Assembly: GCA_017871115.1 (NCBI GenBank)
Contig: JAFCIZ010000001.1
Span: 4,135,501-4,199,500 of the forward strand
DNA: 64,000 bases
Reading direction: 5' to 3'
From: Cunninghamella blakesleeana
Taxonomy: Eukaryota; Mucoromycota; Mucoromycetes; Mucorales; Cunninghamellaceae
Shown here: positions 1-13,370 of the stretch, piece after piece
How positions within the stretch are numbered: the stretch's first letter is position 1
Layout: every line of letters starts with the position of its first letter
Program-made: the position numbers and the translations under genes
Notes under the pieces: generated by a model
The model's input: only the letters and a program-made list of their open reading frames with translations
The model's database searches: none
What the model was told of the DNA's origin: nothing

Positions 1-1518
1 GATAAAAGTTGCATAAATAGTAATAACAATGGCATCCAAAACTCAACAACAACAGCAGCAACTCCTGCAGCAGCTGATAAACTATTTGAACTTAATAATC
101 AAGGGGTATTGGAGAAGTTATTTTTACCTGAAAGAATTATTGTTACTGCAAACCACCAAGTAAGTTTCACTTTTTTATAAAAAATAAACATATAAAAGTA
201 GTAATAGTAATAGTAATAATAACAGTGAAACGATATATGTCTATATATGATTATATAATATTAATACATTTCATTTTATAACAATTAAATTGATTTAGAT
301 TTATGCTGATTGGGTGTATATATGGTGTATAAGTCAACTAGCTAATCAACATGGTTCTTTAAAAATTTTATTAAAAGATAGTCTCAAAAATTTACCTATA
401 TATGGATTGTAAGTATAAATATATAAATATAAATATAAAATTAATGTATAATGTTTATGGGTGCATTTATGGAAATAATGATTAAAACTAATGTATATAT
501 TCTATTTTAGAGGAATGCAATTCTTTGACTTTATATTTTTAAAAAGAAAATTAGCTGATGATGAAAAAACAATTATAGATAACCTTGGAAGATCCAAAAA
601 AGATGGTACTCCACTTTGGCTAGTGTTATTCCCTGAAGGCACAGGTAAATATATATATATATATATATGTTGTACATTTTGTATAAACTATTTATAATAA
701 TTAATTACCTTTTCTAATATAGTTTAATTTAATTTCTTATTTTTAATTTTTTACAGTTATATCTAACAGTACAAGAAAAAGATCGAAAGATTTTGCAGAA
801 AAAAATAATTTAGTAAGTGAATTTTGAAAAAGGAAAAATAAATGAACAATGATCATTAGAATAATAAAAAAGTGTTTCTATACAGTTATCTAAATGATAT
901 ATAATATTTGCACATGATTATTTATTTTATTATTTATTTATCATGTTATCTATTTGATATCTATATTTATAGAAAGATAATATATATACGTTACTCCCAA
1001 GATCAACAGGTCTTCGACTTTGTATTCAGTCTTTAGGAGAAAGTGTAGAATGGTTGTATGATTTTACTATTGGCTATCCAGGAATCAAACCAGGAGAAAA
1101 CCCAGAAGATATTTATACTATTCCTAAAATCTTTTTCTTTGATCAACAGCCAAGAAAGATTCATGTATATATAAAACGATTCCGTATTAAAGATATTCCA
1201 GTAGATGACGAAGTGGAATTTAGTAAATGGGTTTATCAACTATGGCAGGAAAAGGATTCACTCATGGCCCATTTTTATAAAGAAGGGAGTTTCCCAAATC
1301 AACATGAAGAAAAAGAAAAAGAAAACGAAAAAGATAATGACGATAGAAAATCACTTTCAACAAATGATCAGCAATCTATTTTAACCAAAGAAGTCTCTAT
1401 CAAACTATTTAACCCAATTAGGAAGTTGGCCCAACCTACACTTTGTTTGTTGCCATATTTGCCTATTATCTTTAGTATCTATAGCTTGGGAAGATATCTC
1501 TACTCTTATCTTTTTTGA
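1..1518 (+). CDS. Lysophospholipid acyltransferase, AGPAT5/LCLAT1 (yeast Cst26) type, 5' partial
   Basis: Membrane enzyme that would transfer an acyl chain to a lysophospholipid (PlsC family). Exons: 1-159, 299-408, 511-644, 757-812 and 973-1518; phases close across all four introns. The first exon is open from base 1, so the N-terminus, probably with a membrane helix, lies outside the window. Exon 1 ends and exon 2 begins across the catalytic H-x4-D box, read as NHQIYAD. The glycerol-phosphate binding box FPEGT closes exon 3. The last exon carries LLPRSTGLRL and a YDFTIGYPGI block that I associate with the LCLAT1/AGPAT5 branch, then a charged linker and a hydrophobic C-terminal segment near the stop. 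Substrate preference cannot be read from sequence. The family is secure; the subfamily is likely. Confidence 0.88.
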
Positions 1519-1874
1519 TAAACATACATTTTTTAATCTAACAAACAAATAAAACGTTATCTCTTTTTTTTCTTTTTTTTAATATAACTTTTTACTTTAA
1601 CAAGAAAAAAAATATATCTATACGTATATATCTCTATTTTTGATAGTTAATCTTTTTATGAAATATATACATTTTTTATATTCCGACAGATAACAGATCC
1701 GCCAATCATTTTTAAATTTCGTTTTGTATAGTAGTATGGCGCAATTTTTTTGATTTTTAAGCATTTTGATTTTTGATTTTTTTTTTTTTTCTTTTTAAAC
1801 TTTTTTATTTTTAAAAAACAAAACCTTATATATATATTATTTTTGTTTACTATTTTATTATTTTATATTGCTTT
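1519..1874. promoter_or_regulatory. Intergenic region with CCAAT box upstream of MET1
   Basis: This 356-base gap between two plus-strand genes holds the 3' end of the acyltransferase and the promoter of MET1. It has long T and A runs and one clean CCAAT box (GCCAATCATT, core at 1702-1706) about 170 bases before the MET1 start. No other element is recognised. Confidence 0.4.
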
Positions 1875-3825
1875 ATGATCTCAACAGAAACTAATTCAAC
1901 GATTCCTGTACCCAGTGTAGCTGTTCCACAAGGCGGAGCTTCCTTAATGGTAGCCTTTCAGTGTCAATCTAAAAAGATGTTAGTAATTGGTAGTAACTTT
2001 ATAGCCGCTAGCCGTGTCTTAAGCCTTTTAGAAGCTAATGCTCAAGTCATATTAATAGGTCAAAAAGAAACAATGGTAACAGAATTAAAATATCGTATTC
2101 AGCAAGGGCAAATTCAATATGGAGGGTCTATATGGGACGGAAGTGATGATTTTTTGACTACTATTCAGATGGCCTTTTTATGTGAACCCATTTACTACTC
2201 TCATGATAATGAAAATAAAATGATAAGTTTAGAAGATATGGCTTACCAATGTAAACAACAACGGATTCCTGTCAATGTAACGGACCGTAATGATTTATGC
2301 GATTTTTTTATGACCTCTACTTACCGTGATCAATCCTTGCAAATTGCTGTCTCTACTAATGGTCAAGCCTCTAAATTAGCTAATCGTATCAGAAGACAAA
2401 TTATTTCAGATTTGCCCTCTTCTTTAGGGGATGCTATTCAACAAGTAGGTATTTTACGTAAAAAAATTCGTCAATCAGATCCTAGTGATATAGCCAAATC
2501 TCGTCGAATGCTTTGGTTGGCTCAGATTTGTGAATATTGGAGTATGGATCGTCTTGCTAAATTATCTGAAAAAGATATGGAAGATTTATTAGAATCTTAT
2601 CAATATCAAGATGAAGGGTATAATAGCGGTAATAATAATAGTCATATGTTTGTGGATGGCGATGATATGAATCTTTCAACATCGCCTACAGATCGATCTC
2701 TCAACAATAAAAATAATGGTCAACAAGTAGAAAAGGGAACAATTACTTTAGTAGGGTCAGGTGTAGGGGATCCAAAATTATTAACCTTAGCTGCTTATGA
2801 TGCTATTAAAGAAGCCGATTTGGTTCTTTCGGATAAGATTGTTCCTGCAGAAGTGGTGGCTTTAGTGGATTGTGAGTTGAAAATTGCTCGTAAATTCCCT
2901 GGTAATGCTGATGCCGCCCAGCAAGAATTTAATGATTTGGCTTTAAAAGCATTAGAGCAAGGAAAAAAGGTTGTACGGTTAAAGCAAGGTGGTAAGTAGT
3001 ATATTATTAAAAAAAATGCTATAAAAAGAGAATTAGAAAAGTGAAGATAGAAATCATTAAAAAAAAAAAAAGAGTATGATAAAATAAAAGGTTGAGGATT
3101 AAAAAGAAAAATAAGGTTTTTCTTTAAAAGAGACAGCGATTAGTGATCAAAAAAATATTGCGGTTAGAAAAAATGGATAGTAATAAAAAAAAAGATGAAT
3201 TTTAAATATAAAGTATTATATATCGTAATTCTAAACACATTTTTTTATTTTATTTAACATAAAAGATCCTTTCTTGTTTGGTCGTGGTGGAGAAGAAACT
3301 ATTTTTTTTAGAAAGCACGGATATGTTACAAAAGTAATTCCTGGTATCTCCTCAGCTGTAGCAGCGCCATTATTAGCTGGTATTCCATTAACTCATCGAT
3401 CTGTATCATCTCAATTTTTAGTCACTACAGGAACAGGACAAAAGAATTCAGCAGTTCCTTTACCTACTTTTGAACCATCGCGTACAGATGTTATACTTAT
3501 GGCCATTCATCGTTTAGATGCTCTAGTAGCAGATTTATTAGAAAAACAAAATTATCCTTCAGATGTACCATGTGCTATTATTGAACGTGCAAGCTGTTCA
3601 GACCAACGGGTTGTTTATGGAACTTTATCTACTATCAGCAAGGTATTACAAAGCGTAGGTGGTAGTCGCCCTCCTGGTTTATTAGTAATTGGATATGCTA
3701 TCAATGTATTGAAAAGTAATGATTTACCTTTGGAAGGTGTATCAAAAAATTTCTATGCTAATGATTTACAACAAACTGTCAATTCTAATCTTTTACAATT
3801 ACATGACCCCGAAGGTGTCTTTTAA
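1875..3825 (+). CDS. MET1: Uroporphyrinogen-III C-methyltransferase (siroheme synthesis)
   Basis: Methylates uroporphyrinogen III to precorrin-2 with S-adenosylmethionine, the first step toward the siroheme of sulfite reductase. Exons 1875-2991 and 3266-3825 give 558 residues; the 274-base intron splits the Asp codon of the conserved GDPFLFGRGGEE box. The SUMT domain starts near residue 290 with the SAM loop LVGSGVGDPKLL and runs to about 540, including VIPGISS, TGTGQK and GSRPPGLLVIG-like motifs. The N-terminal 200 residues resemble the CysG/Met8 dehydrogenase fold (VNVTDRNDLCDF, AVSTNGQASKLANRIRRQI), but its Rossmann loop reads VIGSNF instead of a glycine triplet. Yeast Met1 has a similar degenerate front domain, so I do not claim dehydrogenase activity. 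The start is the only upstream Met in frame. Confidence 0.92.
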
Positions 3826-4819
3826 AAAAAATTATCATCAAGCATCAATGATATTATACCTTTTTATAACTCATTTTATATAATCTATCTATATATTAAT
3901 TTTTTACTTAATATTTTCTTTTAATTTTAAAACCATTACACATTTTTATTATTGTTATTGTTGTTACATAACCAACTGTATATAAATAAATTAGATTATT
4001 TTTGTTAATATATAAAATATACATTTATATTCCATCAGAATGATGATTGTATTCAAATAAACTAAGAAAAAAGGAAAATCTATGTACATTTATGTGATAA
4101 ATAACGCTGTGCATAGTAAATGGAATGCTAAATATATATTCAATTTTATTAATGAATAAATTTGAAAAAAGTTAAATAGCATTGTTTGTGGATATTTTGT
4201 TCTAGCCCATGCTTTAAAGTATATAAATCTATAATAAATAAGTATAAAGAGTAGATGTGTGAAAGACAATACGTGATATACCCATTGACCTGAAAAAAGA
4301 AAATTAAGGGATAGCTTTTTGTATTTTTTTAGGCCATAATGGCTATTTATCTATTATGAATGTCATTTTTTACTAATTGGTGTATATTAAAAACTATATG
4401 ACCCGATTCGTGATAATCAGAAGATTCTAACATATACTTTAAATGAGTTACTTTATAATATATATATATAAAGTAAGGTATAAAAATAAGAGATATAATA
4501 CTTTTTAATTTTTAAACCTTCACAGTGCTTTTTTTGCATCTTAAAAATAGGTCGTAGATGATGAGATTTATAATTTAATACGTATGTTATATGTATATAA
4601 ATAGTAGAATTTTTATAATTCAATATAACTTCATTGCAATACAGTGAGAATAATAAAAAAATAAAAAAAATAAGATTGAAAATGCAATCGTTATTGCAGC
4701 GTTTTTTAGAAAAAATACTTTGATTTAATTATATAATGATAATAGCAAAAAACGTTATTAATAGTAAAAGTAATAGTGTAGTATTAATATTAGTATAATT
4801 ATTATAATTAGTATAACTA

Positions 4820-4856
<37 letters not shown>

Positions 4857-4994
4857 GATACAGATGATAACATCAATATATCTAAAATACAAATGCTAGT
4901 ATATATATATATATACAAAATAAATGTTGAAATATAATAAATAAAAAAGGAAATAAAATTATAAACAAATAGTATATAAAACAAATGGATTGGT
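3826..4994. other. Convergent intergenic region, no gene seen
   Basis: The ends of MET1 (plus) and the eIF4G gene (minus) face each other across this stretch. It is A/T rich, with TA runs and no reading frame or RNA gene that I can support. Both 3' untranslated regions must lie here. Confidence 0.6.
4824..4853. repeat. (AT)n dinucleotide tract
   Basis: A pure AT tract of about 30 bases in the gap downstream of the eIF4G stop codon. Probably length-variable between strains. Confidence 0.9.
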
Positions 4995-7900
4995 TTATTT
5001 ATGCTGGTCTAATAATTCAGAAAACCTCAATTGTAGTTGAGAAGGTGGGTCAGATTTTAATATTTCTTTAGACCATGCATCCGATAGATCAATATTGGAT
5101 TTTACTAAGAGAAGAGCGACATATTTCGGTGATTGTGGTACATCAATTACCAAGTCTTCAAATCCTTCCATAAATTCTTGAAAAGCCTTTAGCATTACTT
5201 CTTTTTCAAGTATATTTTCTGAATATAATTTGGTAATGATATTAGAAATAGCATTCACTTGGCTCTCTTTCATTTCGACAACATTTAATATTTGCTTTGC
5301 TAAAATAGGTTGCATGTCTTTTTTATCTAGTTCCTTGAGGTCTATTATTAATTCCTATTAAAATAATTAGATAAATAAGAGTAATAATAATAAAAAAATT
5401 ACCACAGTTAAACTTCTACAATTATCTTTATCATTATTAGTATATATTTTGGTTTGTGCTACTAACCTTTATATCACCCATTTCAAGATATTCAGCAAAA
5501 GTGTTTTTAATTCTTCTATTAAGCTGTTCATTATCTAAATTTTTAGCTTTGTAGTTTTCATCTGAATTTTTATTTTCTGTAGGGGATGATATGTTGTTGC
5601 TTTCATCTTCATTTGATGTTAAAGTAGTTCCGCGTGGTAATAGTTTAAGTTTTGGTCTTTCTACTTGCACTTCATCTTGAACATCATCTCCAAGGGCGCT
5701 ATAAATAAATAAAAATAAATAATAATAGTAAATTAATGTATTAATATATAGGTAATAAATTTTGATGTAATGTTTAATTAGTTAATATACCTAAACATAT
5801 TTGTTGTCGATTGTGAGGTGTTCTTAGACTTAGTATCTTTAGAATTAAAATTCGATTTATTATCAGAAGTAGTCTTTGAAGAATGACCAGACTTATTTAA
5901 GCTAGAAAAGGGACTATTTGATGGGCCCAAGACACTGCTCTTTGTTCGACTACGATCGGCTTTACCAAAGTTTAAAAGATCATTCGCTTTATTTCTACCA
6001 AGAGTTCCACCATTAGAATTTTGATTATTACCATTATTAGCACCAGCTACCGTATTCCAACCATCATTTAAAGAATTTTTTTGTAATGGCTTTCCATTTC
6101 CATGGTATGATTGTTGTCTAGATGCCCCATGATTACGATTTGCTGTCCTTTTAAGCATTTCCTTTTCACGTTGCTTTTCTCTTTCAGCCTATTAATTATA
6201 ATATGTTAATATGTTGAGTGACATCTTTTTATTTTTATTTTTTTTATAGATTTATCTTCTATTTTTTTTTAATATTTATTTTGATTTTTACCTCTTCATG
6301 AATTTCAGCAATAGTTTTTGGCCCTGTTTGATTATTACGTCTTGGTACCCAATTATTTTTTTGAAGATCAAATAAATCCTAAAATAATATACTTAATATT
6401 AGTATTACCATTATATTTAAAGCCACCGCTACCACCACCACCATTATTATTATTATTATTATTATTTATTATATGATTTTTTTTATTTAGTCTTACCAAG
6501 ATCTTAAATTTAACCCTGGAAGATAAATGTGGACTATGGTACATTTCAGTTTTCATCCGTTTAAAGAATAAGTCGACCCAGCCTTCAGTTTGAGGGTTAC
6601 GATCAAGGTTAGCTCCTATGGTAGTAAGAAGCCTGCATAAAGATTCGACTTCTTCCTCTTGAGCTTGAGCTCCATTATCACATAAACTTTTAATACATAG
6701 ATACATGATTCGTGTTGATAACATTTCACGTTTAAACAATTCACCAATAAATTGAATTAGACCAAGTCCTTGCCTTTTTACTTTTGCGGCTATGTAGTAT
6801 TCATCCGTCATCATCAGTTCGTTTGTTTCAGTTTTTTTGGTCACTGTTGTTGCTGTGTTTGCTTCTGAACCTTTACTATCGTTATTATCCTTTTCTGCTG
6901 AATTGGGTGAAGTTGTTATAGATTGTGGAATATCAGCTTTCCACCCTTTTTCAAAATTTTGTTGACAACGGTTTAATAGATATTTTGAATAGAGAGGGCG
7001 ACCACATATAGGCTGACCTTGTTTATCTTTAATAGTAATATCTTGAATTTCGTTAGGAACCCATTCGTGTAGTTTTTTACATAACTGTGCCCACATTGAT
7101 GCAAAGGCTGATTCATCACATGCCTTTTCAAAAATAAGTTCAATCACAGTACGTAATGAACTTCCATCCTTTTCTTTAATAGATTGACTAGCATATTCAA
7201 TGATTTTATCAGAAATAGAATCAAATTTTTCTAAAGTTAGTTTGTTCAAAAGACCTTTCACTTTTCTCGTAATTTCTTCCTGACTAAGTAGCCCTTCTTC
7301 TGAAGCTGACTCATTATTAGCCGTAGTAGCAGCCGATATGGCATTGAGCATTGTAGCAGGAACCCATCTATTTTCACTTTTCTTTAATGGAGCAACTTGT
7401 TCATATGGGATGGTAGGACCTCCAGGATAATTATGCTGTACATATCTGTTTTTGTTGTTATTGTTGGTTCCATTTATATTATTGATATTGTTTCCATAGT
7501 TATTAATACTAGCATTGCGACTACCGGAAGAAACGCTACCAGCATATCCACCGCCCCCACCTCTAGTTTTATCAGTATTATTATTATTGTTGTTGTAGCC
7601 ATTATTAATAGAGCCACTAAATGAGCCTTCCCGTTTTACAGATGAGTCATAACCGGGTACAGGATAATTTGGAATATTACCACCACCCACATTGTTTATT
7701 AAATTGCTGTTACTATTACGAGCCATCAATGTTCTTCCACCCATGAATTTACCCATTTCATTCCTTCCATCAAGAGTTTTATGTTGATGTAATGAAGGGT
7801 CAGTAGGTTGATTCATTATTAGACTCATATTTCCGGTTGCTGATCTTGGATATGAGTTAACAGTATTGACAACATTACGATTTTGGTTACGATCTCTTGT

Positions 7901-10291
7901 ATACCGTTTATTATTTGGATGAACAGTATCGTTATTAAATTTGTCATTAATGTTTTGGAAAGCTGAAAGATCTTCATTGGTTTCTAAACATAAAGGCATG
8001 AACTGCATAATAAACGATGGATCATACTGTAGTATTTTGCTTTCATTCAATGTTTTTTCGGCTGCATCACTTTCTGAATCCACCTTTTGAGATTTTATAT
8101 TAGAAGAACTAGAAGGTACATTTTCAATTGTCGTATCCATTTCTGTCTTTTTTTTTGAAGATGTTGATTCTGATAAAGGTGTTGTATTGTTACTTTCTAA
8201 TTTATCATTTTCTTCCAATTCATCTAATGGCTTTGTATTGGATTGTTCATGTTGAATTTGGCTGTTTTGATCATCTTTAATAATAGAAGGTACATTTAAT
8301 TCTTGATTCTGCTGAGTTTCGTTTTCACTATCTGTTATTGATACTTCTATTTCTGCTTTTTCTTTTTCTATTATTATTGAGCTTGTGTCTACATTTATAT
8401 TGTCAACTTCTTTCATATTATCATCAATTTTTACATCATTTATTTGTGTATCAATTGTATCACCTTTTTGATTACTTGATTGTGTATCATCCAAGTTTTT
8501 GTTTTCTTTTTCTTGCTGTTGTTGTTGTTGCTCTAATTCTAGCCTTTCGCGTTCTTCTTGTTCTCTAATTGCTGGGTCTATTATTGCAATAGGCATTTTC
8601 GGTATGACAGATAGTTTTGGTTCTATTTTTCCATTATTATTAGAGGATGAATGATTATCTTTATCTTTTATCTTATTTGACGATGTATTGTTATTGGTCA
8701 TCTTTGAACTATAATCGTCTGAAGCATCTGCATGAACAGCAGTTTTAGTATTAGGATCAATAATTGGAATAGCTTTGCTTTGTCGAGGAGTAAGAACAGG
8801 TGAAATATGCTGTTGATGTTGGTTTGCTTGAGCATTGGCCAGATAGGGGCTTTTATTGGTTGTTTTAGGTGATGCTGATATTATTGTTTGATGGGGTTGG
8901 TTTTGCGTTGTTAATGTTTGATTTGAAACACTACTGTATACAGGTGCTGGAGGTGGAGGTGGAGGTTGATATGTAGAAAAATATTGAATTTGTACTTGCT
9001 GAGGTTCATAAACAGGATTTGGTATGGTATACTATACGAATAAAATATATAGGAAAAAAATAATCAATATATAAAAAATACTCATAAATACTAATATTTA
9101 AAACTTACAATTTGATGATATGCTGGAGCTGCCCAAGCATGCGTAGTAGGTATTGGTGCAGAAGGTGTAGTATAATTAGGATGAGATACAGGTACTTTAT
9201 TTGGAGGATGATACTGGTAATAAGAATGGTGTGATGTTGGATTGTTTGGGGCATTAATGATATGTGAATGTATTGGTGCAGAAGGGTTTGACATAGTTGG
9301 AACAGGGCTTGTTGAAGGATATCTTGAATTTGATGAATCATAATAATGTTGTTTTCCACTATGAGAAGCGTTATTACGGGTATTGTTAGTATGTTGTCCA
9401 GCTTGGAATTGCTGCTGTGGAATATAGGCCTGTGTGAATAATTTATTTTTGTGATTTTCGTGTGAATTACGAGGTTGGTGTGATGTAGTGGTTTTATTGT
9501 TTCCCTGTTCTAATCGTTTACCTTGTGTATGCGATCTTGGAAAAGATTGATTATTGTGTTGATGTTTTACTGACTAACAAATGAAAAGGAAAGAAAAGTG
9601 AGCGGAAAGAGCAAAATTAAAAAGCAATCAATTGCTTTATTATTTAAACTATTTATTATTTCAAATATATTTTTACCTGTTGGTGAGAAGCATCACTTGT
9701 ATTATCAACTGGTTTTGTACGAGAGCTGTTCCTTAATTTATTATCAATAGAATTTTGAGATTCAGCCCTATCATTTACTAAAAAATATGTTATAAATTAG
9801 CATCCATAACTAATATATAGATATATATATAATGTATGTGTTTTAAAAAAAGTGAAACCATATAATATATATTATATGATGTACGATATGTATAGCATTA
9901 CCATTTTCATTATCTAAGAACTGAGATAATTTGGATGACCCACATTCTTTTATTATAGTCTTTCTAGTCTTTGTACTATCAATAATATATATATATATAT
10001 AAGCGTTTACAAAATGAATATGTATTTATATACAAATCTATATATATATATATGTACATTGTAACTATTGTTTTATTTGACTTACACATCAGAAGATAAA
10101 CTTGTATTGGAATGAGAGTGTTGAGAATCCAGCACGGGTTCATTATTTTTATATTTTACTGTATGACGAGGATTTATTTCAGATGTATTTGATGATAAAA
10201 TTGTTGTATTCCCAGTATAACTATGATCAAATTTTACCTGAGTTGGCTTTCTTACTTTTGCATTATTGTTTAAGTTCAAATTGTTGTTCAT
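4995..10291 (-). CDS. Translation initiation factor eIF4G
   Basis: Scaffold of the cap-binding complex: binds eIF4E, eIF4A and poly(A)-binding protein to recruit the small ribosomal subunit. Nine exons in transcription order: 10291-10086, 9975-9902, 9777-9677, 9573-9109, 9031-6497, 6378-6292, 6188-5791, 5698-5467, 5354-4995. All phases close, giving 1485 residues. The N-terminal half is disordered and rich in Asn, Gln and Ser. Near residue 618 is the eIF4E-binding element YDPSFIMQF. The MIF4G domain spans roughly 860-1110. A conserved TIAEIHEEAEREK block follows near residue 1155. An MA3 domain ends the protein (FMEGFEDLVIDVPQSPKYVA). The chosen Met at 10291 follows an in-frame TAG directly, so it is the first possible start in that exon; an intron in the 5' leader is possible. 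Confidence 0.93.
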
Positions 10292-11084
10292 CTAGTATGT
10301 ATTTTGAAATAAAGGCATAATCTACCTTTAAACCAAACCTGAAAAAATAGAGCTATAAAATAAAAGTAAAAAAAAAGTATTTGTTTAAAGAAATAATATA
10401 TATATAAGTATGTATATTATCATAATTATATTTTATTCTAGTTATAATTGATAACTTACTTTTATTTTTTTATAAAAAAAAAATAGAGTATGAACAATGA
10501 ACTTTGAAGATATATAATAATTAAATATATTATATTATAAAGAGAAAAAGAAGAAGGAAAAAGGAAAATACCCAAACTGCAATTTTAACCCAAAAAATCG
10601 GAATTTTAAAAAAGCCAATGCCCGATTTTTTAAGGCCTAATATGGTATGATTTTTTACTTCATATTATACATGATTAAGTATCTTATGATATTTATTTTA
10701 AACAGGTAATTATTTTAATAATAAATATATATATCGTTAATACATAATTAATATATAAAAAATATAAAAAAAGAAGTATTATAAATGTATATATAAAAAA
10801 ATGGAGGTGGGTTATTTAATTATTTTCTCAGGCGACTTATTTTTTCTCATTGTTATGTTTTTGCTTCTTCCTTACCTTTTTTTACTGAGTACCCTATTTG
10901 GTATTTTTATGTTATAATAATTTAGTTAGTAATCTTTTGTGGTAAGAAATTAAGAGTACCACTATAAATAATATAATATACATACATATAAATTATTACT
11001 GTTAACTTTATATTGCTTATTTGCACCATCCATGTAAATCCTTTCTTTTTCTTTTATATAAGTAAAGTTTCACCTATAACCTGA
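10292..11084. promoter_or_regulatory. eIF4G 5' region
   Basis: Contains the leader and promoter of the minus-strand eIF4G gene. A plausible splice acceptor (TTTTTTCAG on the minus strand) about 50 bases upstream of the start suggests an intron in the leader. A CCAAT box on the plus strand lies at 10615-10619 within GCCAATGCCCGATTTTTT. The rest is A/T rich and unassigned. Confidence 0.35.
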
Positions 11085-12300
11085 ATGAATTTCTTTACAA
11101 TTTCTATATATTTGATAGTTCGTGAAAATATGATTGTTTCAGAACAACAACGATACCATTTACACTCAAATTATCCAGCTTTAAGCACAAATGTAGTAAT
11201 ATCAAATATATATCGAGCAGTAAAAATAGCTTATCCAACACCAACAAATGACTTTTCAAAAAATTACAATAATAAAAAACCTATGATATAACAGCAACAT
11301 CAATATATTCAACAGGTGATATCAGTTTTTAGTCAAGTTTCGATACATATACTATCAAATGAAGGTAAATAAAATAATTCTGGATATTATATTATTATTA
11401 TTATCACTGTATTTTAATATCATTTTTATTTTTGTTTTTATTTATTACTAATTCTATTAGTTTCTCCTCAAAATGGTATCATGTATTATGTTATAAATGG
11501 TATTCAAATGCAAAATTGAATGATATTTCGACAGTTTGATTAACTACAAAGTAATAGTTAAATGGTATTTTTTAGAAAAAAATCAATATGCATAAATTAA
11601 TATTAAAGCACCCTACTCAACCTTATTATTATTATTTTTGAATGTAATGTAAATGATCTATCTTCAAATCAATCATCTGAACCTAACCATCTAATTCTAT
11701 TCTGATATAAGTCCAAAATTAATATAATATCTTGGTAAAAAATAATCGTTAGATTTTTAACTTGTTATGAAAAATAAAATAAAAATAAAACGAGACTAAT
11801 TAAAAGATTATCCTGTATAAATCAACCAACCTCTGTATTTGTTATTGTAACTTATATTCCAAAGAGAAGGCAGGTACGGGTATAGATCTAGAGTATTTTG
11901 GAAAATTTGAAATTAAACATTATGAACCATATTTTAATGAGCTTGGTGAATTATCATATATAACTAATATTGAATATATGTGTATGTTATCAGTATATTA
12001 TAATTGACATCGGTTTATTATTACTATAATTACTACCTTTTAAAATTTATTTTGGTTTGTAGGCACGTTAGATATTAATGCATTAATTAAGTCTCTCAGA
12101 TCTAATATGAAAATGAAAGCTGCCAATGTTTTAGACACTTAAGAAAGATTGCTCTTTTTATTTCCCCCTTGCAGTTATATTATTGTGAAGACTTATTAAA
12201 TATATTATTGGAGTATTTTGATAATTGTATCTCTGAATGCTTCAAATACTTCAACAGCAATAAAAATATTAAACTCAGCTCAAGAACATAAATGCTAACA
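11085..12300 (+). pseudogene. Broken SWI1-like (SWI/SNF ARID subunit) gene fragment
   Basis: A decayed copy of the C-terminal conserved part of a SWI1-type chromatin remodelling subunit. Around 11850-11890 one frame reads VTYIPKRRQVR; after a frameshift the next reads GIDLEYFGKFEIK and NELG at 11882-11946. A likely intron follows (to about 12061), and splicing would continue in frame as GTLDINALIKSLRSNMKMK, then VLDT and a stop, then after another shift LQLYYCEDLLNILLEYFDN. This order matches what I know of fungal SWI1 (tyrosine-rich YIPxTR, GGIDLxYF, ELGxxDIxAL, SLRS, NALxTL). At least two frameshifts and one stop break it. The upstream piece (11085-11340) may be its front part but is not recognised. 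The retained intron suggests segmental duplication, not retroposition. Confidence 0.6.
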
Positions 12301-13370
12301 TCAAGATATAAGATATAAACAAAATATAAAATGCAATGCTCAATAGCTGTTCAGTATATCGATATTAAATGAAAAATTGTAGACTACTATGTTAAATTCT
12401 GCATTGGATCGAATTGTTATTGCGAGGTTAAACAATATTTTAAGTTTTATCGGAGAAGTAGTATATACAAAATAGTCTTTTTTAACTATAATAATAATTA
12501 TAATTATTATAATATTAAGGGTAATAGTATTAATCGCAAAAATAATTACTATTATAAATTAGTTTATATAAGTTCTTCTACTTTCTTGTAGTCATTGCTA
12601 TTTTATATTTTGAAATACCTTGATTTTATATAATATAGATCTTTCTTTAATATTTTTCCTGTTCATACAAACAAGTATAAGAACCATCAATTTATGACGT
12701 CTATTTTTTTTTCTTTTATTTTGGGTATCTTGTATAAGACCATGACTATGTTTTATTTTACAATCGTTAATTCTTCTCAGGTAGTACCACTTTCTTATTT
12801 TGGAGTAATCGCGTTTTATTTGCATGTATATATTAAAAATAAAGAAAAGACGTAAATTTTTTTACCTAAAATTTGCTTTGACAATGATTTTTTCAAGCGA
12901 AATAATATAAATTTACATAAGGAAGACTTTTTAAGCACATTTACTCTCAAGTTTTGTAAAAAAATATAATAGTTTTTTTTAATAATAATAATAATGATTA
13001 AAATCTTGTTAATGTAAAAAAATTGGTAAAATGTTGGCCAACCGAATAACAGAAAAGAAAACGGACTTTTAATTTACAAGGGAAGATTTTTTTAATCATT
13101 CATTTGAAATTTTTTTTGTTCTTCCCCTTTCTTTCCACTTTTTCTTTTTTTTTTCTTAAAAATAAAATAAAATAAAAACATAATTTTAATGTCCAATTCA
13201 TATAGCCTTGCCAATTGTTCAAAAAGAAGAGTTTCCTATTTTTATGATCGTAATGTATCATTCCTTTATATACTATATTCAAAGATTATAATTAAAGTAT
13301 CAAAAAAAGCAAAGTGATCCACTTTATTCTTTAAAGTAGCTGGTATTGATTTTTTTTTTCTTCATAATAG
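12301..13370. other. Gap between SWI1 remnant and HDAC gene
   Basis: A/T-rich stretch with short open frames on the minus strand (12598-12825 and 13100-13282) that are lysine rich, lack any motif and have no neighbours to support them. The first exon and promoter of the histone deacetylase should be here, but I could not place them. A short open frame around 12380-12470 (reading LNSALDRIVIARLNNILSFI) may be more SWI1 debris. Confidence 0.35.

Noticed and set aside
7397..8568. Plus-strand frames inside the eIF4G gene
   Set aside because: Antisense shadows of Asn/Gln/Glu-rich coding sequence; the minus-strand exons have domain support.
12598..12825. 75-codon Lys-rich minus-strand frame
   Set aside because: No recognisable feature; such frames are common by chance in this DNA.
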